From Phyllobacterium sophorae (GTDB taxonomy: Bacteria; Pseudomonadota; Alphaproteobacteria; Rhizobiales; Rhizobiaceae), in contig NZ_PGGM01000003.1 of the NCBI RefSeq assembly GCF_003010965.1, positions 372,001-436,000 of the forward strand: 64,000 nucleotides of DNA, read 5' to 3'. The position numbers and the translations under genes are program-made. Below, piece after piece: positions 8,218 to 15,742 of the stretch. The notes under the pieces were generated by a model, which did not search any database, was not told the origin of the DNA, and saw nothing but the letters and a program-made list of their open reading frames with translations. Each line of letters opens with the position of its first letter. Position 1 is the first letter of the stretch.

Positions 8218-9240
8218 ATGAACAAGCTGAACATCGGAATTGTCGGCACGGGATTTATCGCCGGTATTCTTGCACCGGCAATCCAGTCGTCCAAAAATGC
8301 GCAGCTGTCGGCCGTTTCCAGCCGGACGCTGGCGAAAGCAGAAATTTTCGCCGCCGACTATCCGGGCGTGGTTGCCGTTGAAGGGGCGGATTGGTTAATC
8401 GCGCGCGACGATGTCGATGCCGTCTACGTCGCGACGCCGACAGCGGCCAAGGAAGAGGTTGCAAGACGCGCACTTGCCGCAGGCAAGCATGTGCTGATCG
8501 AAAAGCCGCTCCATTCGAAGCAATCCTTCGAGCGGCTTTCGGCACTCGCCCGCGAAAAGGGTCTCGTGCTGATGGACGCCACCCATTTCGTCCATCATCC
8601 GCGCACAGCGGTGATGCGCGAACGGTGCGCCGAACTGATCGGCGCGCCGCGTTCCCTGCACACCATGTTCTATTTTCCGTTCTCGGACCGCGACAATATC
8701 CGCTTCGATCCTGACTATGAGCCGATGGGCGCCGTGGGCGACATGGCGTGGTATTCGATGCGGGCGGTCGTGGAATACCTGGCGCCGGAGGTGCTGGAGG
8801 ACATCAAGGTCTTTGCAGAGCACGATAGGCAGTCGAGCGCGGTCATTCGCGCCACGGGCGTCCTGAAATTCGACAGCGGCAAAACCGCAACCTTCGACGT
8901 CGGCTATACCGCCGGCGCGGCGGTGATGGACCTCGCGCTGGCCGGAACGTCCGGCATTCTGACGCAGGACGACTTCGTTCTCGACTGGCACAGCGGCTTC
9001 GGCTTCGACAATCCCGATATTCAAACAGGTTTCGTGCACCGTTCCGGCATGGCCACGCGAAAGGACTTCGTTTTCATCGAGACGCCGAGCGAAAAATCGC
9101 AGCACGGCCTGATGATCGACAACTTCGCCAATCTGATCCGCAATGGCGATGACGCCGCGCGCGAGACTTGGCTGTCAGCGACCGCAAAGACGCAAGGCTT
9201 CCTCGATGCGATCTGGCGGGAGATCCAGTCACAGGGCTGA
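8218..9240 (+). CDS. Gfo/Idh/MocA-family oxidoreductase
   Basis: A 340-residue protein with an N-terminal Rossmann domain (IGIVGTGFIAGILAP) and the family's EKPLHSK catalytic lysine motif near residue 97. The C-terminal alpha/beta domain includes MGAVGDMAWYSMRAVVEY. Members oxidise or reduce sugars, inositols, trans-dihydrodiols or biliverdin with NAD(P). The dihydrodiol-dehydrogenase-like pattern GDMAWY is noted, but substrate is not assigned. Spacing of 33 bp from the ABM gene and 45 bp to the next gene supports an operon. Confidence 0.88.
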   Translation: MNKLNIGIVGTGFIAGILAPAIQSSKNAQLSAVSSRTLAKAEIFAADYPGVVAVEGADWLIARDDVDAVYVATPTAAKEEVARRALAAGKHVLIEKPLHSKQSFERLSALAREKGLVLMDATHFVHHPRTAVMRERCAELIGAPRSLHTMFYFPFSDRDNIRFDPDYEPMGAVGDMAWYSMRAVVEYLAPEVLEDIKVFAEHDRQSSAVIRATGVLKFDSGKTATFDVGYTAGAAVMDLALAGTSGILTQDDFVLDWHSGFGFDNPDIQTGFVHRSGMATRKDFVFIETPSEKSQHGLMIDNFANLIRNGDDAARETWLSATAKTQGFLDAIWREIQSQG

Positions 9241-9285
9241 GCCCTTCCCCGGTAATGACCTCAAACAGAATACGAGAGAAAATTC

Positions 9286-10239
9286 ATGAAAAGCCTGTTC
9301 GATTCCTACGATCTGGCGGGGCGCACCTTGCGCAACCGCCTTGTCATGGCCCCTATGACCCGCGCCCGCGTCGGGAATGGCATAGCCGACGCGCGGACCG
9401 CCCTTTACTACCACCAGCGCGCTTCCGCCGGGCTTATCGTCACCGAAGGAACGCCGATCTCTCAGGAGGGACAGGGCTTCGCCTTCGTTCCCGGCATCTG
9501 GTCGGAAGAACAGGTGAAGGGTTGGCGCCTCACGACCGACGCGGTGCATGGGGAAGGCGGAACCATCTTCGCACAGATCTGGCATGTCGGCCGGATGTCG
9601 CACACCTCGTTGCAGCCGTGCGGCAAGGCTCCCGTCAGCGCCACCGCCCGACCCGCGAGGGACGATAAGAGCGTGGCTTTCGCCTTCGATGAGAGCGGCA
9701 AGCCCGGTTTCGTGCAGACGAGCGTGCCGCGGGCGCTGGACGCAGACGAAGTCAGGCGCGTGGTGAACGACTTCGCCAATGCCGCCGCCAATGCGATCAG
9801 TGCCGGCTTCGACGGCGTGGAAATTCATGGCGCCAACGGCTACCTGGTCGAACAGTTCCTCAACCCGACGGTCAACGATCGTACCGATCGTTACGGAGCA
9901 TCGACCCTGGAGGACCGGACGCGTTTCCTGCTTGAAACCGTTGACGCGGCAATCGACCGGATCGGATCGAGCCGTGTCGCGATCCGTCTGTCGCCCTATG
10001 GCCAATTGTTCCAGATGGGGCTGTATCCGGAAATCGAGGCGACCTATCTCCATGTCGCGGCGGAGCTCTCCAAGCGAAATCTTGCCTATGTGCATATCAT
10101 GGACCAGGCGAGCCGGGGCGCGTCGCCCATGCCCGCAGGCTTTCTGCCAAAATTCCGGACGGCCTATTCGGGAATCCTCATCCTCGCGGGCGGGCTCGAT
10201 CAGGCAAAGGCTGCTACAGTCTGTAATCGGGCGCGTTAA
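9286..10239 (+). CDS. Old Yellow Enzyme (NemA-like) ene-reductase, C-terminally truncated
   Basis: The 317-residue frame matches OYE-family flavin ene-reductases: NRLVMAPMTRARVG, VTEGTPIS, AQIWHVGRMSH, the DGVEIHGANGYLVEQFLNPTVN active-site block, and ILAGGLDQAKA. Intact members run about 360-375 residues. They continue with a phosphate-binding segment (G-R/K-P-F-I-x-N-P) that is absent here. Homology stops near 10206, and the frame ends after an unrelated NRAR tail that overlaps the 3' end of the convergent aldolase gene. The missing FMN-binding segment makes an active enzyme unlikely. The junction a few bases from the neighbour's stop codon points to recombination. Confidence 0.85.
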   Translation: MKSLFDSYDLAGRTLRNRLVMAPMTRARVGNGIADARTALYYHQRASAGLIVTEGTPISQEGQGFAFVPGIWSEEQVKGWRLTTDAVHGEGGTIFAQIWHVGRMSHTSLQPCGKAPVSATARPARDDKSVAFAFDESGKPGFVQTSVPRALDADEVRRVVNDFANAAANAISAGFDGVEIHGANGYLVEQFLNPTVNDRTDRYGASTLEDRTRFLLETVDAAIDRIGSSRVAIRLSPYGQLFQMGLYPEIEATYLHVAAELSKRNLAYVHIMDQASRGASPMPAGFLPKFRTAYSGILILAGGLDQAKAATVCNRAR

Positions 10240-11005
10240 CATCGAGTCTGCGCTTGAGGCTTTCCAGATGCAGCCGCGCACTTTCCGGATCGCCCTCCCG
10301 CATCTGTCTGGCGGTGGCGGCTGCAATTTCAGGATCGACCGCCAAAAGGGGCCGTCCAGTGCTCATCGCCTTCAACTGCACCTCCGCCGCCCGCTCAAGA
10401 TAATAAAGATCATCCCACGCCTCCGCGATATTCGGCGCGCAGACCATGACGCCATGGTTTTTCATAAAAAGAATGTCCTTGTCGCCGAGCACGCTCGCCA
10501 GACGATCCCCTTCCCGTTCATCGAGCGCAAGGCCGTTATAATCCGCGTCAACCACGGTGCGACCGTAAAACTTCAGCGCGGTCTGCCCGGCCCAGACGAG
10601 CGGTTCGCCCTCGATCATGCTGAGCGCCGTCGCATTCGGCATATGGGTATGAAATGCAGCACCGATGCGCGGCGCCATCTTGTGCAGGCGGGCATGTATA
10701 AAGAAGGCCGTCGCTTCGGGCTCACCATCGCCGGACAGCACATTGCCCTCGAAGTCGCAGATTAGTAGGCTGGATGCAGTCGCCTCCTCGAAAGCCCAGC
10801 CGAGCCGGTTGACGAGGAAGAGGTCCGCATGTCCCGGCACGAGCGCTGAAAAATGATTGCAGATCCCCTCTTCCAGTCCATGCCGTGCTGCGGCCCGCAG
10901 ACAGGCGGCCAGATCCACACGCGCCTGCCAAATCTCCTCCCCGTCGAGTTCGGCGTTTCGCAGGATCGCCGGCACGGCCTGTCCGCGTTTAAGTTCATGC
11001 GCCAT
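10214..11005 (-). CDS. Class II aldolase/adducin-family protein
   Basis: A 263-residue class II aldolase domain protein. The zinc-ligand region AAFHTHMPNATAL and the later KNHGVMV histidine are present, together with GICNHFSALVPG near the N-terminus. These enzymes cleave or epimerise sugar phosphates or related hydroxy-acids using a divalent metal. The family-typical C-terminus NAPDYRL shows this gene is complete, although it abuts the truncated OYE gene. It is transcribed just downstream of the HAD gene on the same strand (26-bp gap), so the two may be one operon. Confidence 0.88.
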   Translation of the reverse strand: MAHELKRGQAVPAILRNAELDGEEIWQARVDLAACLRAAARHGLEEGICNHFSALVPGHADLFLVNRLGWAFEEATASSLLICDFEGNVLSGDGEPEATAFFIHARLHKMAPRIGAAFHTHMPNATALSMIEGEPLVWAGQTALKFYGRTVVDADYNGLALDEREGDRLASVLGDKDILFMKNHGVMVCAPNIAEAWDDLYYLERAAEVQLKAMSTGRPLLAVDPEIAAATARQMREGDPESARLHLESLKRRLDVNAPDYRL

Positions 11006-11031
11006 GATAGAATCTCCGTAAGAACTATTGC

Positions 11032-11736
11032 CTATTCCATCCAGCCCGCTGCGGAAAGCAAGCCCGGAACCTCGTCAAGCCGGCCGACCGTTTCGTTCGG
11101 CACATAGTCGGCAAGCGGCTTCCGGCCGGTTCCGCGGTCGACCCATATCGTTCTGAAGCCACGCTCTCTTGCCGCGGCGAGATCGAGATGCGGACTGGCG
11201 CAGATATGAACCAGTTGCTCCTTTTCGACGCCAAGCTCTCTCCAGGCATGCTGGAAGATCTGCGTAGTCGGCTTGTAGGCGCCGGCCTGCTCCGCCGTAA
11301 TAACGCGATCGATCGAACCGCCAAGCTGTGCGACATTTCCCGCGATGATTGCATCATCCGTGTTGGAGATGATGGCAAGTTTGAAACCCGCCGCCTTCAG
11401 TCTGGCCAAAGTGGCCACCACTTCCGGAAATGGCGGCATGCGACTGATGGATGAGGTGAGAATATCCGCGTCGCCGGCCGATGTCTCAAGAGAGAATTCG
11501 CCCATGGCAAGTGCAAGCGCCGTGGCGCTCACATCCTTGAACGTACGATGGGGCCGCTCCGCTTCAAGCCGATGCTCGTGCCGGTCGTAAACGGCGATGA
11601 AGGCATCCCGGTCGATGGAGCGGTCTTTTCCGGCAAGAACCTCGTCCACTGCCGCCAGCAGTCCCTCGTCCCATTGGATAAGGGTGCCGTAGCAGTCGAA
11701 GCTCAGCCATTCCGGCCGCGATCCTGAAAGTGTCAT
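11032..11736 (-). CDS. HAD-family type II haloacid dehalogenase-like hydrolase
   Basis: A 234-residue HAD-superfamily protein: nucleophile motif SFDCYGTLIQW, motif II IISNTDD, motif III lysine in AGAYKPTTQIFQHA, and late acidic region HICASPHLDLAAARERG. The layout fits the type II haloacid dehalogenase group; actual substrate (2-haloacid or a phosphate ester) is unknown. The start is ATG 11736, directly preceded by AGGAGATCGAC, a strong ribosome site. The frame upstream of it overlaps the divergent LysR leader. The LysR at 11826 is the probable regulator. Confidence 0.88.
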   Translation of the reverse strand: MTLSGSRPEWLSFDCYGTLIQWDEGLLAAVDEVLAGKDRSIDRDAFIAVYDRHEHRLEAERPHRTFKDVSATALALAMGEFSLETSAGDADILTSSISRMPPFPEVVATLARLKAAGFKLAIISNTDDAIIAGNVAQLGGSIDRVITAEQAGAYKPTTQIFQHAWRELGVEKEQLVHICASPHLDLAAARERGFRTIWVDRGTGRKPLADYVPNETVGRLDEVPGLLSAAGWME

Positions 11737-11782
11737 GTCGATCTCCTGATTGTCGCCGGAAAGCTTGACATCCGCCGTCCTT

Positions 11783-11828
11783 ATTTGGAAATTAAATGTC
11801 AAAATATCTTTCATTGGAAAATCAAATG
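11783..11828. promoter_or_regulatory. Tandem LysR-type boxes 30 bp apart between the HAD and LysR genes
   Basis: Two related 15-mers, TTTGGAAATTAAATG (11784-11798) and TTGGAAAATCAAATG (11814-11828), start exactly 30 bp apart. The first lies in ATTTGGAAATTAAAT (11783-11797), which has the T-N11-A form of LysR sites. The pair falls in the divergent HAD/LysR region and ends on the chosen LysR start codon. Spacing near three helical turns suits a LysR tetramer on one DNA face. Confidence 0.4.
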
Positions 11829-12710
11829 AGCTTCGGCTTCGATCTCGATCTCCTGCGTACCTTTATCGCCGTCGTGGAAGCGGGCGGGTTTACGCGGGCC
11901 GCGGAACGCGTTCATCTCACGCAGTCGACGATCAGTCAGCAGATCAAAAAGCTAGAGACGAACCTCGGCCATTCCCTCCTCATCCGCGACCGCGCAACGG
12001 GCAGCGTACGCACGACAGAGGAAGGCGAGCTTCTGCTGAGCTATGCGCGGCGCATATTGTCCGTCTCCGCCGAGGCGAACGAGGCGCTCGGCCGGTCCGT
12101 ACCCTTGCCGAAGACCGTGCGGCTCGGCGTTCCCGAGGACTTCGCCGGGCGGCGCATGATCGACCTGCTCTCCGGCTTTGCGCAAACCTCGCCGCACACA
12201 AGGCTAGACACGATCAGCGGCTGGAGTTTCGAGTTGCGCCGGCTTCTTCAGGCGGGCGAAATCGACCTTGCTCTCGTCAAGCGCGAACCGGGCGATGGAA
12301 CCTGCATTGCCAGGTGGGAAGAGCAACTGGTCTGGGTCGGCACCCGGTTGCTCAGCGCCAGCATCGATCCGGTTCCGCTTGCGGTGTTTCCCGCCGGATG
12401 CATCTACCGTGAGCGGGCAATACGCGCGATCGAAAGCGGCGGACGTCGCTGGCGCATCGCCTATTCCAGCCAAGGTTTGATGGGTGTCCAAGCGGCGGTC
12501 GCCTCGGGGCTCGGCATCAGCTTGCTGCCGAACGATGCGGTACTGCCCGAGCACTATCTGTTGAGCAGCGCCGACGGTTTTATACCGCAGCCCCCATCGG
12601 AACTCGCGCTGATCGGGGCCGCGAAAAAACTGGAACCAGCGGTGCTCGAGCTTGCGGATTTCCTCGTGATCAATCTGACGTCACTGCGGCGAACCCAGAG
12701 CGCCGCGTGA
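11826..12710 (+). CDS. LysR-family transcriptional regulator
   Basis: A LysR protein of 294 residues: N-terminal helix-turn-helix DLDLLRTFIAVVEAGGF with RVHLTQSTISQQIKKLE, then an effector domain (KTVRLGVPEDFAGRR, SSQGLMGVQAAVASGLGISLLP). The preferred start is ATG 11826 (MSFGFDLDLL), which matches the family N-terminus. An ATG ten codons earlier (11796) is possible but is part of the repeated box. It is divergent from the HAD-aldolase genes and probably controls them. Confidence 0.9.
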   Translation: MSFGFDLDLLRTFIAVVEAGGFTRAAERVHLTQSTISQQIKKLETNLGHSLLIRDRATGSVRTTEEGELLLSYARRILSVSAEANEALGRSVPLPKTVRLGVPEDFAGRRMIDLLSGFAQTSPHTRLDTISGWSFELRRLLQAGEIDLALVKREPGDGTCIARWEEQLVWVGTRLLSASIDPVPLAVFPAGCIYRERAIRAIESGGRRWRIAYSSQGLMGVQAAVASGLGISLLPNDAVLPEHYLLSSADGFIPQPPSELALIGAAKKLEPAVLELADFLVINLTSLRRTQSAA

Positions 12711-12932
12711 ACTGATCCTAAATTTCCATTGATCTGAATTGCACCGGCGATTCCACCGCGCAGTATGTCATGGGCATCGCATTATGGGCGACTGGAGCGT
12801 ATTGAAGCGCGGTTGCGGGGGCAGGATTTCATCTTAACTTGCGATCATCATCACCGTCCCATGCCCTTCTAAAATCACTTCCTACCAGCAACCATAGCGG
12901 ACTATTTCGTACAGTTGCGTAACTGCGAAGTG

Positions 12933-14099
12933 CTAGCGCTGGATGGTCGTTGGATCTGCGACCCGTTGGACCAGTCGGGCGTCGAGCGTTTCGAACTTGT
13001 TAGCGACATCAAGCTCGTAGACGCCCGGACCGACGTCGGAAGAAACCCTTCCATCTGAGCTCTGCGGAAGGCGGCCGTAGATAGAAGCGAAGGCCGCGAA
13101 ACCATCGTGGCCGGCTCCCGCCTGCGTGGCCAGATTAGTTATGTCGATCACGCGGAGGTTTGAATTCCGCGCTTCGACGAGAACTTGGGGGTCATCGATG
13201 TTGGCTGCGCCGGCGCGGAATTGCCCTCCGGCGATAAACCTGGATATCGACAGCGCCTGATCCTCCTTGGAGACGAGAACGGTGACGGGGGAGCGCAGGC
13301 GGCCGACGATCCGAAGTTGTTGAAGAAAGACTTCCGCGTCTATATCTGGCGCAGCGAGCGTGAGGTCGATGAGCTTGCCGAGGGTGCGTTCGTCTTTAGC
13401 GATCCGGATTTGCCGGACAGACTCCATTGTCAGCCAAGCCCCCATGCTGTGGGCGTAAAGCTTCATCCCCCTGACATGGCGGTCGGCAGCGACCCGCTCG
13501 ACCACCCGGGCAAGCGCATCGCGCGAGAAGGTCACCGCATCTTTGTCTGCGAGATACCCGGTGACCGCTGCCTTCGAAGGCCATGAGAACAGCACTGCCG
13601 ATCGCGCGACATGGACGTCGGCGGTGAGTTGCGCCGTGCGAAAGAGTGACTCCGGGAAGTTGTTGTTGAAACCGTGGACGAAGATGGCGACGTCACGGCC
13701 GAGCCCTTCTCCGCGGGCGGCAGTGGCCCCAACTTCCACAAAGAACCGCCTTTCATCAAGGCGCTCGGACGAGACAATCGCGAAGTGCCGGGTCGGGTCC
13801 GGCACATCCGTCGGCCATTCGATCTCGGTCGGTCGGTGGGTCGGCGGAATGGAGACGACATAGCGAACGTAGGTAGTTGTAGCCGTAATCCGGTCGGTCA
13901 AGAAGGTTGGTGCGCTCGGATCGGTTGCCCGCGTACCCGCCACGAAGATGGTAACGTGCTTCGCGCCCTCGACGGCAGTCACCGGAGTGAGGACGGATGA
14001 GCCGGGCCGCGAGGCGCAGGCGCCCAATGCAAGCGCTAGCGCCGTGATCAGTGCGACCGCCATGTATCGCCCGGATTGCTGTCGCCGCCTGATCGTCAT
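12933..14099 (-). CDS. DUF900-type alpha/beta hydrolase, predicted lipoprotein
   Basis: A 388-residue protein. It starts with a lipoprotein signal (MAVALITALALALGACASR, lipobox LGAC, Cys near residue 28). A DUF900-like alpha/beta hydrolase domain follows, containing DVAIFVHGFNNNFPESL, VLFSWPS and the nucleophile elbow LYAHSMGAW. DUF900 proteins are found as exported hydrolases of unknown substrate in Rhizobiales. The start is ATG 14099 with GGAGCGGAGAGG upstream. The 222-bp gap on its 3' side (12711-12932) shows nothing I could assign. Confidence 0.85.
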   Translation of the reverse strand: MTIRRRQQSGRYMAVALITALALALGACASRPGSSVLTPVTAVEGAKHVTIFVAGTRATDPSAPTFLTDRITATTTYVRYVVSIPPTHRPTEIEWPTDVPDPTRHFAIVSSERLDERRFFVEVGATAARGEGLGRDVAIFVHGFNNNFPESLFRTAQLTADVHVARSAVLFSWPSKAAVTGYLADKDAVTFSRDALARVVERVAADRHVRGMKLYAHSMGAWLTMESVRQIRIAKDERTLGKLIDLTLAAPDIDAEVFLQQLRIVGRLRSPVTVLVSKEDQALSISRFIAGGQFRAGAANIDDPQVLVEARNSNLRVIDITNLATQAGAGHDGFAAFASIYGRLPQSSDGRVSSDVGPGVYELDVANKFETLDARLVQRVADPTTIQR

Positions 14100-14205
14100 C
14101 CTCTCCGCTCCTCATCCCACGGACCAGAGGCCGCAAGCGCCGTGAATCCGCGACAGTCATACCTTTCACTTGCAGTATGTACTGCCGGTATCTCCCAATA
14201 TTCGG

Positions 14206-14385
14206 TCACGCAGCCCCACGTAATAATTGAAAGCTTTTGCCAGCTCCGCCGCGACGGTCGCATTGACCATAGTCTGAGGATCGTGGCTGCTCAAAATTAG
14301 CCAGTTGGTAGGGCAGATGATCGATCAGAACGAGAACCGAATCCTCAGGACGAAGGAGTGACTCCAGGTCATTGTGGAGCGCCAT
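14206..14385 (-). pseudogene. Isochorismatase-family hydrolase remnant (5' part, frameshifted)
   Basis: From ATG 14385 the frame reads MALHNDLESLLRPEDSVLVL then IDHLPYQLANFE. This parallels the intact hydrolase at 26832 (LDSLLRPEDSVLVLIDHQPY). After about 32 residues the match moves to another frame (SHDPQTMVNATVAAELAKAF), then fades near 14220. The remainder of the 217-residue protein, including the catalytic Cys, is missing. On its 5' side lie a copy of the 23-bp element (14500-14522) and a LysR start remnant, as at the intact locus. Confidence 0.8.
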
Positions 14386-14499
14386 TTTTAATCCTTCTAC
14401 TGAGGTCATCGATAGTGCGTGCGAAGCGCAGCAACCCCGTGCGCATAGCCCTCTTCTACCGTTCGATCGGGCGTCACTGTAGTCTCGCCGCGCGCGAAA

Positions 14500-14522
14500 C
14501 TGTGTCCTGCAACCAGGAACGC
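14500..14522 (-). repeat. 23-bp cassette element, copy 1
   Basis: On the minus strand the sequence reads GCGTTCC, 7 bases, then AGGACACAG. This matches the consensus GCGTTCC-N7-GCGACACAG found at 18361, 26688, 37630 and 41662. The GTTCC part is the complement of the GGAAC ribosome site of the divergent LysR gene. The rest lies in the shared regulatory region, so it may also include an operator. Confidence 0.7.
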
Positions 14523-14524
14523 AA

Positions 14525-14580
14525 GTGGAAGGATCGAAGATTTGCAAAGGCTCGTTGAGATCGCGGATGCCGCGACTTAA
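14525..14580 (+). pseudogene. LysR start remnant (N-terminal stub)
   Basis: Starting at GTG 14525 behind AGGAACGCAA, the sequence can be read, after a small internal loss, as IEDLQRLVEIADA followed by a stop (TAA 14578). This corresponds to the N-terminus EIEDLRIFVEVADAGG of the LysR at 18357. It lies divergently from the hydrolase remnant at 14385, reproducing the arrangement of the intact pair. Confidence 0.6.
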
Positions 14581-14602
14581 CACCTAGTGATAAATACTAT
14601 TC

Positions 14603-14944
14603 TCACTTGGCTGGGTAAGGCTCGATGTCCGCCGACCAATAGCGTTTGGCAATGTTCTGGCTGTTCCGGATAACGTGGTAGGCGATATCCGGATCTCCTC
14701 CTTGAAGAGTGTCCGGATCCGCACCACACATCAAACAATACATTTGCTGATGAACGACGCTTGCAAAATATTGCAGAACCGGCGTGGCGTCCTCCTGGCC
14801 GATTGCTCGCAGGTCATCGGCAGCCTGTTTGACCGCACTTTCCAAAGCCAACGAAACGGTAGCCGCCAACATCCTGTCCGCACGGCTAATGACGTCGGCG
14901 ACTTCGCTTCCAGCCGACGTAAGGTCATGTCCATTATTTATCAT
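14603..14944 (-). CDS. Hypothetical protein, 113 residues
   Basis: Not recognised. The start ATG 14944 has a good ribosome site (GTGAGGTGAACA). The protein is mixed and soluble, without signal or membrane segments. Its first half is helical and Ala-rich (SRADRMLAATVSLALESAVKQAADDLRA); its second half is YCLMCGADPDTLQGGDPDIAYHVIR. It sits alone between two pseudogene regions, so it may be a survivor of the same rearrangements. Confidence 0.6.
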   Translation of the reverse strand: MINNGHDLTSAGSEVADVISRADRMLAATVSLALESAVKQAADDLRAIGQEDATPVLQYFASVVHQQMYCLMCGADPDTLQGGDPDIAYHVIRNSQNIAKRYWSADIEPYPAK

Positions 14945-15233
14945 TGTTCACCTCACGTATTGTTAGTGTACTTCAATTGCTGCCACAACGCCTACTCTGG
15001 CGGGTGCTGAGAATCGACAGATAGCTTTTGCCTTCCGCGTAAATTCGCGGACGTTAATGTGCCGAAAGATTGCCCGTTGCTGCTGTTCACTCCATCTTTG
15101 GGAACAGTCTTCTGACGTTCCCTTTCCTTCCGAGTGCTGCCGCGTTCCCTCGTCTTTCGCCTTCGGGGCGGCGACCCGAGATACCCCCCATCTTGCCGAC
15201 CAACCTTTCAACGTGGTTGGTATCGTTGCCGTC

Positions 15234-15545
15234 ATGGGTTGGGTAGTCCTGGTATTTGCAACATTCCGTCACCAAAGGCGGAACGCGCGCCGCCTGACTG
15301 CTCGCAATGGGAAACACCACGCCCTGCGACCGTCCGGTCCAACGCACCCGGACGGATAATCTGGTCAGCCCGAGTGCTGCAGCGGTAATGAAAGTCACCG
15401 CGATACAGACGTCTGACAGTACCAAGCCCGATAAATTGGTGGGTCGAACATCGATGCTGTGACCGGTCACCAACTCGGCCGGGCAGGCCTGATCGAAGAA
15501 GAACGGTTTCGCCATTTGCCGCTTCGGCGCCGGCAAAGCTGTCAG
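15234..15545 (-). pseudogene. Pirin-family remnant, frameshifted
   Basis: Two frames together resemble the intact pirin at 40217-41161. One frame gives PAPKRQMAKPFFFDQACPAE and then a degraded HSIDVRPTNLSGL. The next frame gives LYRGDFHYRCSTRADQIIRPG and GRGVSHCEQSGG, matching LYEGAFHHRDSTGADQMVYPG and GNGVTHSERTSE. Both metal-binding histidine regions are damaged, and the C-terminal half is gone. The 14945-15233 stretch upstream of the next gene on this strand shows no other coding signal. Confidence 0.75.
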
Positions 15546-15672
15546 TCGCGATCTTGTTCCCGGCGTCTATACATGCTAGCAGTGACGATATGGACAGACT
15601 TTTTGCCAACGCCACGATGATGATGCTGCGCTCCTAGCGTGGCGGATTTTGTGCGCTTTTTATGCACCTTAG

Positions 15673-15716
15673 ACCGCCCTTGAGGCGGTTTTTCATTGGT
15701 CGATCCGCCTTGAGGG
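15673..15716 (+). promoter_or_regulatory. Terminator hairpin with overlapping alternative helix in the metG leader
   Basis: A Rho-independent-type hairpin has stem ACCGCC (15673-15678), loop CTTGA, stem GGCGGT (15684-15689) and a T5 run (15689-15693). The segment CCCTTGAGGCGG (15677-15688) can instead pair along all 12 positions (two G-U) with CCGCCTTGAGGG (15705-15716). That pairing would break the terminator stem. It lies 27 bp before the MetRS start, an arrangement typical of attenuators. A small GTGC/GCAC hairpin (15651-15667) precedes it. The sensing mechanism is unknown. Confidence 0.5.
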
Positions 15717-15742
15717 ACAATCAACCTTCAGAAGGATAGCCA

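Noticed and set aside
8395-9105. 236-residue minus-strand frame
   Set aside because: Antisense of the Gfo/Idh/MocA gene; composition follows the opposite coding frame.
11796-11825. ATG 11796 as the LysR start
   Set aside because: The ten extra residues are not family-like and the ATG lies within a repeated operator-like box; 11826 is preferred though not proven.
15651-15742. SAM riboswitch or T-box in the metG leader
   Set aside because: No S-box or T-box core motifs were recognised; only competing hairpins are visible, so an unspecified attenuator is reported instead.
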